Virus record (IMG/VR): IMGVR_UViG_3300037475_000032
Coordinates: 62,001 to 126,000 of that record
Reading direction: 5' to 3' (one strand)
Length of the DNA stretch: 64,000 nt
Source of the DNA: a virus
Shown here: piece by piece, positions 17,578-24,135 of the stretch
Layout of the letters: each line of letters starts with the position of its first letter
Position numbering within the stretch: the stretch's first letter is position 1
Translations under genes and position numbers: made by a program
The notes under the pieces: generated by a model
What the model was told of the DNA's origin: nothing
The model's database searches: none
Seen by the model: only the letters and a program-made list of their open reading frames with translations

Positions 17578-17648
17578 CGGGGACAAGTGTTATGGCCGCA
17601 CGGGGCGTTTGGGGCGCTCTAGTCAGAGTTCGATTCTCTGGTCCCCGA
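17578..17648 (+). tRNA. tRNA-Pro (TGG)
   Basis: Acceptor CGGGGAC/GTCCCCG, loop TTTGGGG, T-arm CAGAG-TTCGATT-CTCTG. Slightly irregular D-arm. Confidence 0.85.
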
Positions 17649-17746
17649 TAGCGTTGATGGTAAGTCGTGTCTAGGTGACAGGTGCCGGATCACCACTCAT
17701 TGAGTGCCGGAACAACATCGAGTCAACCGTCGCGGTCAACGCATAG

Positions 17747-17820
17747 CAGGATATGGCGCAGTCTGGTAGCGCGCTCCCCTCGGACGGGAGAGGTCGGAGG
17801 TTCGAATCCTCTTATCCTGA
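17747..17820 (+). tRNA. tRNA-Pro (CGG)
   Basis: Acceptor CAGGATA/TATCCTG, anticodon arm CTCCC-CTCGGAC-GGGAG. Confidence 0.93.
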
Positions 17821-17921
17821 TAGTCGGAAACCCTCGCGCAAGGGCGTATTGGAAGGGAGTCATGACCCCGAAGACATCGGAAGTAGCGGACAAAGGTACG
17901 CCTACCCGGTGCGGCTAACAT

Positions 17922-17993
17922 GCCTACATGGTGTAAGTGGTATCATCCTGACCTGGTACGTCAGTGTCCCGAGTTCGATTCTCGGTGTAGGCT
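17922..17993 (+). tRNA. tRNA-Thr (GGT)
   Basis: Acceptor GCCTACA/TGTAGGC, anticodon arm CTGAC-CTGGTAC-GTCAG. Confidence 0.92.
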
Positions 17994-17994
17994 T

Positions 17995-18186
17995 ATGGTA
18001 TGCAAGAGTGGAAAGAGAACATATCCCTCGAAGCGGCAAGCTGCTAAGCGAGCCGTGAATCTCAGCATCCAGGAAGGGAAGGGTCTTTGGCCGTACAAGT
18101 GCCCGGAATGTCCCGATTGGCACTTGACATCGAAACGGCCGTCGAAGCGCTCTTACAAGTGCCGCGATGGGACCCGCAACCGATAG
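17995..18186 (+). CDS. small zinc-ribbon protein, 63 aa
   Basis: Small basic protein starting one base after tRNA-Thr. The signature KCPECPDWHLTS near residue 34 is a short C-x2-C-x2-H knuckle seen in many actinophage small proteins of unknown function. No ribosome site is visible because the upstream sequence is the tRNA, so translation may depend on tRNA processing. Lys/Arg content fits nucleic-acid binding. Confidence 0.6.
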   Translation: MVCKSGKRTYPSKRQAAKRAVNLSIQEGKGLWPYKCPECPDWHLTSKRPSKRSYKCRDGTRNR

Positions 18187-18189
18187 CTT

Positions 18190-18261
18190 GCCTGCTAGGT
18201 GTTTACGGTGGCACACTTCACTCGTAATGAAGAGGACGGGGCTCGAATCCCCGAGTGGGCT
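18190..18261 (+). tRNA. tRNA-Thr (CGT)
   Basis: Acceptor GCCTGCT/AGTGGGC (two wobble pairs), loop CTCGTAA, T-arm CGGGG-CTCGAAT-CCCCG (T54 replaced by C). Confidence 0.85.
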
Positions 18262-18266
18262 TAGAT

Positions 18267-18335
18267 GGGGTGTAGGTCATGGTGACCAATCGGATTCCAA
18301 ACCCGAAGGCGAGCGTTCGATTCGTTCACGCCCCG
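18267..18335 (+). tRNA. tRNA-Trp (CCA)
   Basis: Acceptor GGGGTGT/ACGCCCC, loop TTCCAAA closed by an A-C mismatch. Confidence 0.85.
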
Positions 18336-18445
18336 CTCGACGTGCTGCAAGCGACGGCTTGTAGAGTTGTGGTGCTGTAGTCGAAGGCACGCGCCAGCAA
18401 CAATGCTGCCCGTGGACAGGCTTAAAACCTCTCTCGCGGGCTTTT

Positions 18446-18519
18446 GGTTCCTTAGCTCAGTTGGTTAGAGCGCCGCCCTGTCAAGGCGGAGGTCACGGGT
18501 TCGAGTCCCGCAGGGACCG
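18446..18519 (+). tRNA. tRNA-Asp (GTC)
   Basis: Acceptor GGTTCCT/AGGGACC, anticodon arm CCGCC-CTGTCAA-GGCGG. A second Asp(GTC) gene is at 26785. Confidence 0.94.
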
Positions 18520-18525
18520 CTTCAT

Positions 18526-18597
18526 GCGTTCGTATGGTTAGTGGTAGACCCTCCGACTTTTAATCGGAAAGCTGGGGTTCGATTCCCCACGAACGCA
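18526..18597 (+). tRNA. tRNA-Lys (TTT)
   Basis: Acceptor GCGTTCG/CGAACGC, anticodon arm TCCGA-CTTTTAA-TCGGA. Confidence 0.94.
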
Positions 18598-18767
18598 CTA
18601 GACGTGGTGACCGTCTAAGAAGGTGTAGGCCCTTGTTAGGGTTGAACCTCGTAAACTCACCACCGCCCGGTTCCCTACACCGGCAAAGGCACGGTAGGGC
18701 GTGTCATGACAATAGAGGGGTTCACGTTCCCGTCAGGGAGTCGTGCTTCGTCTCGGCGGTTCTACTT

Positions 18768-18842
18768 AGACCCTTAGCTTAGATGGCCTAAAGCGTCGGT
18801 TTTACACACCGAAGATCCTGGGTTCGAAACCCAGAGGGTCTA
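18768..18842 (+). tRNA. tRNA-Val (TAC)
   Basis: Acceptor AGACCCT/AGGGTCT, anticodon arm TCGGT-TTTACAC-ACCGA. The 170-base spacer before it contains a GGTGTAGG/CCTACACC stem but no T-loop. Confidence 0.93.
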
Positions 18843-18883
18843 CTTGCGTCAGGTTCTTTTCCTCCTTTCTTCCTGACGCTTTT

Positions 18884-18955
18884 GGGCGACTAGCTCATTG
18901 GGAGAGCGCCTGCGTGACATGCAGGAGGTACGGGGTTCGATCCCCCGGCCGCCCA
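18884..18955 (+). tRNA. tRNA-Val (GAC)
   Basis: Acceptor GGGCGAC/GCCGCCC (one mismatch), anticodon arm CCTGC-GTGACAT-GCAGG. Confidence 0.92.
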
Positions 18956-18966
18956 CTGTAGTACAT

Positions 18967-19389
18967 GGGCCTGACAGGCTTCGACTTCATGAGAGGCTGT
19001 TGGCGTCATGCAGCGGTATGGACACACCTTAAGGTCCAACGTCATAATCGGCAACGATACAGACACGCTAGCAATCCCGGCATCGTTCCTTGCAGGTGAG
19101 CAGATGGCTCCTGCGGAGGTTCACGTCGGAGGCGCAGCACTCGCACTGGTTTAGACCCCAGTGCCGGGTTTCTCACACTCCCTGTGAACAGAAAGTGTGA
19201 GTGGTGCATCAGTGCAAGCTCGTACCGTAGTAATGCAGGATGGTAGCCCCGCGCGTTTTCCTAGTTTCCCGATATGAACTAGGTGGTGGAAAAGATGGCG
19301 GCAAGCCCGTCGTCCCCGGTAGTGAAAGCTGCTAGACAATGACCCAAAGAAGCGCATGGAACACGAGGGTTCGATTCCCTCCAGGTCCA
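18967..19389 (+). ncRNA. ssrA: tmRNA (SsrA), one-piece
   Basis: Rescues stalled ribosomes by trans-translation. The tRNA-like ends pair GGGCCTG (18967) with CAGGTCC (to 19388), and the 3' T-arm is GAGGG-TTCGATT-CCCTC. The 5' region reads CTGACAGGCTTCGAC, as in bacterial tmRNA. The resume codon is probably GGC at 19050, in the context TAATC-GGC-AAC-GAT that matches the usual TAGTC-GCA-AAC-GAC. The open frame 19050-19154 encodes a 34-residue tag beginning GNDTDTLAIP and ending GGAALALV. The tag is longer than most bacterial ones and ends in V, as in the mycobacteriophage Bxz1-type tmRNA I recall. Confidence 0.93.
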
Positions 19390-19393
19390 CTAT

Positions 19394-19465
19394 CTCCTTA
19401 TAGTCCAATGGATAAGACGACCGCCTCCTAAGCGGTAGATTCAGGTTCGACTCCTGATGGGGAGA
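19394..19465 (+). tRNA. tRNA-Arg (CCT)
   Basis: Acceptor CTCCTTA/TGGGGAG, loop CTCCTAA, five bases after the tmRNA 3' end. Confidence 0.92.
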
Positions 19466-19565
19466 CTCTTGTAGCGCCCTAGCCATTGCGAAGGGCTCGG
19501 TTGCGGGGAACGGACAGATAATCTCGCTTCCAAGTGGTCTGTCACTTGTGGTGTCTATGAGAAAT

Positions 19566-19653
19566 GGAAAGACGGCAACGGCTGGCGACGCAGCTTCCCT
19601 GCTAAGGAAGTGGTCCTTCATTGGGCCTATGGGTTCGATCCCCATTCTTTCCG
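19566..19653 (+). tRNA. tRNA-Ser (GCT)
   Basis: Acceptor GGAAAGA/TCTTTCC, anticodon arm CTTCC-CTGCTAA-GGAAG, long variable arm. Confidence 0.93.
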
Positions 19654-19660
19654 CTCAATC

Positions 19661-19800
19661 TTGGTCGTAGGCTATTCCCTACCACAGCTAGAGTTCGAAC
19701 TGGCAAGGGGAGTAAGACGATAGCCCCGCTGCGGAGCGGATCAGCCCGGATCTCGTGCCTACACAAAACGGACAGTAAGTAGCCGGGGCCTACCAAGATG
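19661..19800 (+). ncRNA. structured spacer with long-range closing stem
   Basis: A 140-base segment between tRNA-Ser and tRNA-Asn is bracketed by ATCTTGGT and ACCAAGAT, which are perfect complements, with GTAGGC/GCCTAC just inside. No tRNA core or reading frame is seen. It could be a processing domain or an unrecognised small RNA. Confidence 0.35.
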
Positions 19801-19805
19801 TTCAT

Positions 19806-19877
19806 TCTCCTGTGGCGCAATGGCAGCGCGGCAGCCTGTTAAGCTGACGGTTGAAGGTTCGAGTCCTTCCGGGAGAG
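19806..19877 (+). tRNA. tRNA-Asn (GTT)
   Basis: Acceptor TCTCCTG/CGGGAGA, loop CTGTTAA, T-arm GAAGG-TTCGAGT-CCTTC. Confidence 0.93.
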
Positions 19878-19879
19878 CT

Positions 19880-20233
19880 ATGGTTCGTAACTGTAAGAAG
19901 CACGGAGAGGTGAGACATCGATCTCGCGGAAAGCGAGGTTGGCGTTGTACTCTCTGCGCCAACGAATCAGTCTCGAACAGTCGCAGAAAGATCAAGCGTA
20001 TCCTTGTGGAAGAACACGGAAGCGCTTGCAAGATCTGTGGCTACAATCGTTGTATCGCGGCCCTTCACTTTCATCATGTCGATCCAGAGACTAAGAGCTT
20101 TGGGGTCGCGGCAGGAGGAAGTGCAAGGTCGCTCAAGAGAGCACGCGAAGAGGCCGCCAAGTGCGTCCTTTTGTGCTCGAACTGCCACGCCGAGATAGAG
20201 GCTGGCATTACGTCCCTGTGGCCGAATGGTTAG
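19880..20233 (+). CDS. HNH endonuclease, 117 aa
   Basis: Free-standing HNH nuclease between tRNA-Asn and tRNA-Cys. Zinc/HNH residues: CTLC near 23, CKIC near 50, LHFHHVDP, then LCSNCHAEIEAG. The ATG lies 2 bases after the tRNA-Asn discriminator and the stop codon falls inside tRNA-Cys, so the last residues are encoded by tRNA sequence. Such genes are typically mobile homing endonucleases that target sequences in or near tRNA genes. Confidence 0.82.
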   Translation: MVRNCKKHGEVRHRSRGKRGWRCTLCANESVSNSRRKIKRILVEEHGSACKICGYNRCIAALHFHHVDPETKSFGVAAGGSARSLKRAREEAAKCVLLCSNCHAEIEAGITSLWPNG

Positions 20234-20282
20234 GTACGCGGCTGCAACCCGTGGTATGCAGGTTCGACTCCTGTCAGGGACT
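20212..20282 (+). tRNA. tRNA-Cys (GCA)
   Basis: Acceptor GTCCCTG/CAGGGAC, loop CTGCAAC. Its first 22 bases overlap the 3' end of the HNH gene. Confidence 0.92.
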
Positions 20283-20326
20283 TGCAGGTAGCGGCGTCTG
20301 CCTGAGATGGCTCAACGCCGCGCTTT

Positions 20327-20412
20327 GGAAGGTGACCGGCATGGACGAGGACACCGCCTTGAAAGCGGCTGGGGACTAACCGCCCTCAAGGGTTCGATTC
20401 CCTTACCTTCCG
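20327..20412 (+). tRNA. tRNA-Ser (TGA)
   Basis: Acceptor GGAAGGT/ACCTTCC, loop CTTGAAA, long variable arm. A GCGGCGT/ACGCCGC hairpin lies in the 44-base spacer before it. Confidence 0.92.
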
Positions 20413-20443
20413 CTCCTATCCCCGCAAAGCAAAGGATTGTATC

Positions 20444-20857
20444 TTGAGAGCAGTCATGTACCTCTTTGCCAACAAAGGGCTCGGCATGTCGTCGGGCAAG
20501 ATGTCGGCACAAGTGGCCCACGCAGCGGTCGAGGCATTTCACATCAGCGATCCCGAGTTGGTTGCTCAGTGGTACGTCGGCGGCCATTACTGCAAGTACG
20601 TGATGGCAGCGGAGGATGAAGTTCACCTTCACACCATCAAGTACTACCTGGAGCAGCGGGGCTTCAAGACGAAGCTCATTGTCGATGAGGGTCACACGGA
20701 GATCCGTCCTCATACGGCTACGGCTCTGGGTGTCGAGATCGTGGACAAGGATGACGCTCATGTCGCTGCCACGTTCGGAGACTTCAAGATCTACCGCGAT
20801 CCTCCAGTGCGTCCTAAACCGGATAAGCTGAGGCGTCGTAGGTGGTATCACTCATAG
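20444..20857 (+). CDS. pth2: peptidyl-tRNA hydrolase, Pth2 type
   Basis: Releases peptides from prematurely dropped peptidyl-tRNA. The Pth2 (archaeal/eukaryotic-type, unrelated to bacterial Pth) signature is visible: GKMSAQVAHAAVEA (residues 18-31), a central CKYVMAAEDEVHLHTI, then IVDEGHTEIRPHTATALGVEI near the C-terminus. The start is a TTG at 20444 with AAAGGA 7 bases upstream; it is needed to supply the first strand (RAVMYLF). At 137 residues it is a full-length family member. It sits inside the tRNA array, between tRNA-Ser genes. Confidence 0.85.
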   Translation: MRAVMYLFANKGLGMSSGKMSAQVAHAAVEAFHISDPELVAQWYVGGHYCKYVMAAEDEVHLHTIKYYLEQRGFKTKLIVDEGHTEIRPHTATALGVEIVDKDDAHVAATFGDFKIYRDPPVRPKPDKLRRRRWYHS

Positions 20858-20882
20858 CAGTCAAGTCAAGGAGAAAAGAACA

Positions 20883-21086
20883 GTGGCACTACTCGCAAGA
20901 CAGGACAACACCCCCCCCGCACTCGCCGCTGAGCTAGATGCTCACAAGCAGCGCTATCAGGCGGGCCGCGCATCGGTCATCGAGCGTGGGACTCAGAGGG
21001 TCGCCCAGATCAAGCACCTCCAGAAGGAGCTTGAGGCTGAGGCTTCCGCCCATCAAGCTGTGTTGGAGCAAGCACACCAGTCGTAA
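20883..21086 (+). CDS. small helical protein, 67 aa
   Basis: GTG start at 20883 with GGAGAAAAG upstream. Ala/Gln/Glu-rich, probably one long helix or coiled coil (QIKHLQKELEAEASAHQAVLEQ). No family recognised. It lies in a three-gene cluster with Pth2. Confidence 0.55.
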   Translation: MALLARQDNTPPALAAELDAHKQRYQAGRASVIERGTQRVAQIKHLQKELEAEASAHQAVLEQAHQS

Positions 21087-21104
21087 GACAGCAAGGGAGT
21101 CGTC

Positions 21105-21320
21105 GTGTTTACCGAAGACGAGATAAAGGCATTGGTCGCGCACGCTGTACACATGGCACGCACGACGACTCCTGGAAATGTCTGCAATGAGGCAGTCGTA
21201 CAGCAGGTCATGAAGGAAGAGTTCGTGCCCGGACAGGGATGGAAGTCCAAGTACTTCACATCCGATGAGCGCCCGGAGACGGACTTGATCGATCTTTGGC
21301 TCTCAGAGCCACGTATCTAG
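21105..21320 (+). CDS. hypothetical protein, 71 aa
   Basis: GTG start at 21105, AAGGGAG upstream. Acidic helical protein (FTEDEIKALVAHAVHMAR). Its stop codon overlaps the first base of tRNA-Ser(GGA). Function unknown. Confidence 0.6.
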   Translation: MFTEDEIKALVAHAVHMARTTTPGNVCNEAVVQQVMKEEFVPGQGWKSKYFTSDERPETDLIDLWLSEPRI

Positions 21321-21407
21321 GAAGGTACGCGAATGGTTAGCACGCTGCTTGGAAAGCAGTTGGTCGTTTAAACGCACGGCTTGTGGGTTCGAGTCCCATG
21401 CCTTCCG
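21320..21407 (+). tRNA. tRNA-Ser (GGA)
   Basis: Acceptor GGAAGGT/GCCTTCC, loop TTGGAAA, long variable arm. Confidence 0.9.
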
Positions 21408-21411
21408 CTCT

Positions 21412-21496
21412 GGATAGTACGCGAATGGAAAGCAGCCTGCCTCGAAAACAGGTGTAGGGTGAAAGTCCTTTCTGGGTTCGAGTCCCAGGCTATCCG
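21412..21496 (+). tRNA. tRNA-Ser (CGA)
   Basis: Acceptor GGATAGT/GCTATCC, loop CTCGAAA closed by a C-A mismatch, long variable arm. Confidence 0.88.
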
Positions 21497-21499
21497 TAA

Positions 21500-21571
21500 G
21501 GCGATTTAGCTCACTGGTAGAGCGGCACGCTGAAAACGTGCGCGTACCGAGTTCGATTCTCGGAATCGCCA
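21500..21571 (+). tRNA. tRNA-Phe (GAA)
   Basis: Acceptor GGCGATT/AATCGCC, anticodon arm GCACG-CTGAAAA-CGTGC. Confidence 0.94.
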
Positions 21572-21594
21572 TCCATCCTGGTCCATAATAGGTG

Positions 21595-22077
21595 ATGCAA
21601 CCAGGAGATTTCATCCTTTGTCACCGTAAGGGGATCGTCAGCAGTATCATCCGTCTTGGTGAGCGCATACGCTTCCGTTCGGGTGACAGATGGTCCCACG
21701 TCGCCATCGTGGAGAACGATGAATGGATCATCGAGGCTCTGACGAAAGGCGTAGTGCGTTCACACATCTCAGTCTATGACAAGACCGAGAAGCTGCTTGT
21801 CAGCAGCGGCCTAGATGAGCACGACCGCCCGCAGGCTGTCGCCTTCGCTCAAAGCTGTGTGGGGCAGAAATACGGATGGCTCATCATCTTCGGAATCGCT
21901 CTGCGCTTCCTCACTCCGGGTCGAGGTCTTTGGTTCGGCTCAGATGGCAGTGAGATTTGCAGTGGCCTTGTGGCCCAGGCGTTGGTGCGTGGCCCGAAGA
22001 TCTTCAAGGTCAACCCTGCTAGCATCACTCCAGCGGAGTTGGCGGAAGAATACGCTGTACCGCACAAGAGCAAGTAG
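21595..22077 (+). CDS. permuted NlpC/P60-like (YiiX/LRAT-type) cysteine hydrolase
   Basis: 160 residues. The order is that of the permuted papain-like families: PGDFILCHRKG at the N-terminus, RWSHVAIVE with the catalytic His (about 38), a central EKLL strand, and ICSGLVAQAL with the nucleophile Cys near residue 126. Members act as amidases or peptidases on cell wall or lipids. No signal peptide. The stop is immediately followed by tRNA-Lys. A role in lysis or in modifying host envelope is inference. Confidence 0.7.
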   Translation: MQPGDFILCHRKGIVSSIIRLGERIRFRSGDRWSHVAIVENDEWIIEALTKGVVRSHISVYDKTEKLLVSSGLDEHDRPQAVAFAQSCVGQKYGWLIIFGIALRFLTPGRGLWFGSDGSEICSGLVAQALVRGPKIFKVNPASITPAELAEEYAVPHKSK

Positions 22078-22150
22078 GGGTTGGTAGCTCAACTGGCAGA
22101 GCAGGGGCCTCTTAAGCCCAAGGTTGAGGGTTCGATTCCCTCCCAACCCA
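22078..22150 (+). tRNA. tRNA-Lys (CTT)
   Basis: Acceptor GGGTTGG/CCAACCC, loop CTCTTAA. Begins at the base after the preceding stop codon. Confidence 0.93.
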
Positions 22151-22155
22151 CTCAT

Positions 22156-22227
22156 AGGAACATGGTGAAATGGTAATCACGACTCTCTGATACGGAGTTA
22201 TTCTGGGTTCGATTCCCAGTGTTCCTA
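22156..22227 (+). tRNA. tRNA-Ile (GAT)
   Basis: Acceptor AGGAACA/TGTTCCT, anticodon arm ACTCT-CTGATAC-GGAGT. Confidence 0.92.
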
Positions 22228-22233
22228 CTGCAT

Positions 22234-22304
22234 GGCCCGGTCGTCCATGGGTAGGACCGTTGTTTCTCAGGCAACAAAACAGGGTTCGAGTCCCTGTCGG
22301 GCTA
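22234..22304 (+). tRNA. tRNA-Glu (CTC)
   Basis: Acceptor GGCCCGG/TCGGGCT with terminal wobble pairs, loop TTCTCAG. Confidence 0.87.
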
Positions 22305-22462
22305 CTACTAATCAACCTCCTTGGAGGTAGATACAGGTCGGAGGTTCAGGTTGTCGCGCGCAGCCATCACGATCTCTGACCGGCCCGTGGATTCCCGTAT
22401 GAGGTGAGGTAAAATCTCACTGTGCCGTAACGGGATGGTGGAGGAAGCGACGGCGATTACGA

Positions 22463-22536
22463 CGCGGAGTGGAGCAGTCTGGAAGCTCGCTTGGCCCATA
22501 ACCAAGAGGTCGGGGGTTCGAATCCCTCCTCCGCTA
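22463..22536 (+). tRNA. initiator-like tRNA-fMet (CAT)
   Basis: Begins CGCGGAGTGGAGCAGTCTGG, nearly identical to bacterial initiator tRNA, with loop CCCATAA. The first acceptor position C1 faces T72, an unpaired end as required of initiators (usually C1-A72). The anticodon stem is TTGG/CCAA, lacking the usual run of three G-C pairs. Confidence 0.85.
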
Positions 22537-22600
22537 TACGGATGAAAACATGCACATGTACCCACTTCATGTGTACGTTTTCCTCCAATGATGTGTACAT

Positions 22601-22674
22601 TGCTCGTTAGGGGAATTGGCAGACCCGCTCGGCTCTGAACCGAGAGTATCCAGGTTCGACCCCTGGACGAGCAG
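22601..22674 (+). tRNA. tRNA-Gln (CTG)
   Basis: Acceptor TGCTCGT/ACGAGCA, anticodon arm CTCGG-CTCTGAA-CCGAG. Confidence 0.92.
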
Positions 22675-22680
22675 CTTCTT

Positions 22681-22752
22681 TCCGGGATCGTACAATCGGC
22701 AGTACGGCGGACTCTGAATCCGCAAATCGAGGTTCGAGCCCTTGTCCCGGAG
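22681..22752 (+). tRNA. tRNA-Gln (CTG), second copy of the anticodon
   Basis: Acceptor TCCGGGA/TCCCGGA, anticodon arm GCGGA-CTCTGAA-TCCGC. The body differs from the gene at 22601, so it is not a recent duplicate. Confidence 0.9.
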
Positions 22753-22847
22753 CTAATACAGCGTCACCGTTGGGTGACCGGAGGTCCGTCAGATGGCGGC
22801 CGTACGGGTGAGCGCTACCGCTTTCGGGTGAGAGTCCCGACTTACAT

Positions 22848-22942
22848 GCGTCTGTAGCTGAATGGTAGAGTCGGCCTCAAAAACCGGCCACAGCACTGGG
22901 TTTTCACCCCAGCGGATGCGGGTTCAAGTCCCGTCAGGCGCA
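22848..22942 (+). tRNA. tRNA-Leu (CAA), second
   Basis: Acceptor GCGTCTG/CAGGCGC, loop CTCAAAA with a C-A closing mismatch, very long variable arm (CTGGG/CCCAG stem). Confidence 0.8.
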
Positions 22943-22947
22943 CTCAT

Positions 22948-23022
22948 TGGGGAATAGAATATGCTGGTATGTTCGCCTGACTTTGAATCAGGAGGCCGTG
23001 GGTTCGATTCCTACTTCCCCAG
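22948..23022 (+). tRNA. tRNA-Gln (TTG)
   Basis: Acceptor TGGGGAA/TTCCCCA, anticodon arm CCTGA-CTTTGAA-TCAGG. Confidence 0.93.
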
Positions 23023-23026
23023 CTTT

Positions 23027-23129
23027 GCCCTTGTGGCGGAATCGGCATACGCATCCGGCTTAAACCCGGCCACGCGAGCTTCCTCTCAACAAGGTCTCGC
23101 ACTTGAGGGTTCGACTCCCTCCAAGGGCA
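23027..23129 (+). tRNA. tRNA-Leu (TAA)
   Basis: Acceptor GCCCTTG/CAAGGGC, loop CTTAAAC. The variable arm is unusually long (GCGAG stem region), total 103 bases. Confidence 0.88.
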
Positions 23130-23207
23130 CTTCGCCCCAGATCCGCCTCTGCTCGATACTGCGACGGCAGTGAGTATGCGCCTGGGGCCACGAATGTAGT
23201 GAACCAT

Positions 23208-23280
23208 GGCGTGGTTCGTATATCGGTCAATACTCCAGGTTGTGAACCTGGCAAGATGGGTTCGATTCCCATACCTCGCC
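23208..23280 (+). tRNA. tRNA-His (GTG)
   Basis: Anticodon arm CCAGG-TTGTGAA-CCTGG. An extra G at -1 pairs with C73, as in normal tRNA-His; one T-T mismatch in the acceptor. Confidence 0.9.
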
Positions 23281-23282
23281 CT

Positions 23283-23356
23283 GTGAGCGATCCCGAAGTG
23301 GTCGAGGGTCCGGGTTGTGATTCCGGCGTAGGCGAGTTCGAGTCTCGTCGCTCACC
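23283..23356 (+). tRNA. tRNA-His (GTG), second, lacking encoded G-1
   Basis: Acceptor GTGAGCG/CGCTCAC with C73, loop TTGTGAT. The base at -1 is T, so the histidine identity G-1 is not encoded and the tRNA may be poorly charged or have another role. Confidence 0.82.
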
Positions 23357-23385
23357 CTTTTCTTCGTGCTCCTCATCCGTAATGG

Positions 23386-23724
23386 ATGATGTTCCGCAAA
23401 GGCAATACGGTCCCACTCAGAGAGTACTTCGAGGCTCTACGTGTTGCCGACCAACGAGCCCTCCAGATCAAGGAGGTAGCGGACAAGGATGCACTCAGGC
23501 TGGCTCGTGAGATCCAGACGTACAAGGACGAGAAGGCTAACGAGCTACGCAGTCAGATCGAGCGAGAACAAGGCGAACGTGCCACCAAGAAGGAACTGCA
23601 AGATCTGGCAGACCGCATCCAGGAGGAACGCCACACGGGCGGTCTCGATACACGCACATTGGTCGTTAGCATAGTCCTGATTCTTGTGGGTATAGCTGCG
23701 ATCATCGGGCCACATATTCACTAA
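23386..23724 (+). CDS. coiled-coil protein with C-terminal membrane anchor, 112 aa
   Basis: Residues 10-85 are a charged coiled coil (ALQIKEVADKDALRLAREIQTYKDEK). A single hydrophobic span follows near the C-terminus (LVVSIVLILVGIAAIIG), so the protein is probably tail-anchored with its coil in the cytoplasm. Tandem ATG codons at 23386/23389. It could be a membrane organiser, a spanin-like or a holin-related protein; I cannot choose. Confidence 0.65.
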   Translation: MMFRKGNTVPLREYFEALRVADQRALQIKEVADKDALRLAREIQTYKDEKANELRSQIEREQGERATKKELQDLADRIQEERHTGGLDTRTLVVSIVLILVGIAAIIGPHIH

Positions 23725-23728
23725 CTTT

Positions 23729-23802
23729 GCTCCTCTGGTGTAACGGTTAGCACAACTGGTCTTATAAGCAGTCAGGTCGGGGTTCAAATCCTCGGGGGAG
23801 TA
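23729..23802 (+). tRNA. tRNA-Ile (TAT)
   Basis: Acceptor GCTCCTC/GGGGAGT, loop CTTATAA with an irregular anticodon stem. Confidence 0.8.
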
Positions 23803-23814
23803 CTTGCAGCATAC

Positions 23815-23889
23815 GGGTGTGTACCAAATGTTGGCTTTGGAACTGGCTCTTAACCAGAGTACACGCAGGTTCGATTCCTGTCACGCCCA
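23815..23889 (+). tRNA. tRNA-Lys (CTT), second
   Basis: Acceptor GGGTGTG/CACGCCC, anticodon arm CTGG-CTCTTAA-CCAG. Confidence 0.88.
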
Positions 23890-23890
23890 T

Positions 23891-24033
23891 GGGTGGTCCG
23901 CGAGGACATTGCGGGTTCGAGTCCCGTCATGGACACAACGCCGTTACCTGTGTGTACAGCAGGTGCGCTCGATTCTAGATAGAGCGAGGCCAAGTGCTCG
24001 TGTATGCTAACTGGTAAAGCAGCCCTAACGCTT
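23891..24033 (+). pseudogene. decayed tRNA fragments
   Basis: At 23910-23934 a T-arm GCGGG-TTCGAGT-CCCGT with an acceptor-like CATGGAC follows only about 20 bases of D-side sequence, so the anticodon arm is missing. Further on, GCTCGATTCTAG and TATGCTAACTGGTAAAGCAG look like isolated T-arm and D-arm pieces of other tRNAs. Confidence 0.5.
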
Positions 24034-24108
24034 GTCGCCATCGTCTAGCCTGGTTCAGGACGCGGCCCTCTCACGGCCGAAACACGGGTTCAAATCCCGT
24101 TGGCGGTA
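24034..24108 (+). tRNA. tRNA-Glu (CTC), second
   Basis: Acceptor GTCGCCA/TGGCGGT, anticodon arm CGGCC-CTCTCAC-GGCCG. No Glu(TTC) tRNA was found in the array. Confidence 0.9.
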
Positions 24109-24123
24109 CTTGCTCAGATGTGG

Positions 24124-24135
24124 TATCCTACCGCC
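24124..24135 (+). promoter_or_regulatory. -10 box for a leaderless HNH transcript
   Basis: TATCCT followed by six bases and the ATG at 24136; TTGGCG lies 18 bases upstream inside tRNA-Glu. TATCCT plus six bases before ATG also occurs at 43558-43569. Confidence 0.4.

Noticed and set aside
18598-18767. Possible tRNA with GGTGTAG/CTACACC acceptor
   Set aside because: No TTCGA-type T-loop and no normal anticodon arm; left as a structured spacer.
20312-20851. Antisense 179-residue frame over Pth2 and tRNA-Ser
   Set aside because: Shadow of the plus-strand Pth2 gene; overlaps a tRNA.
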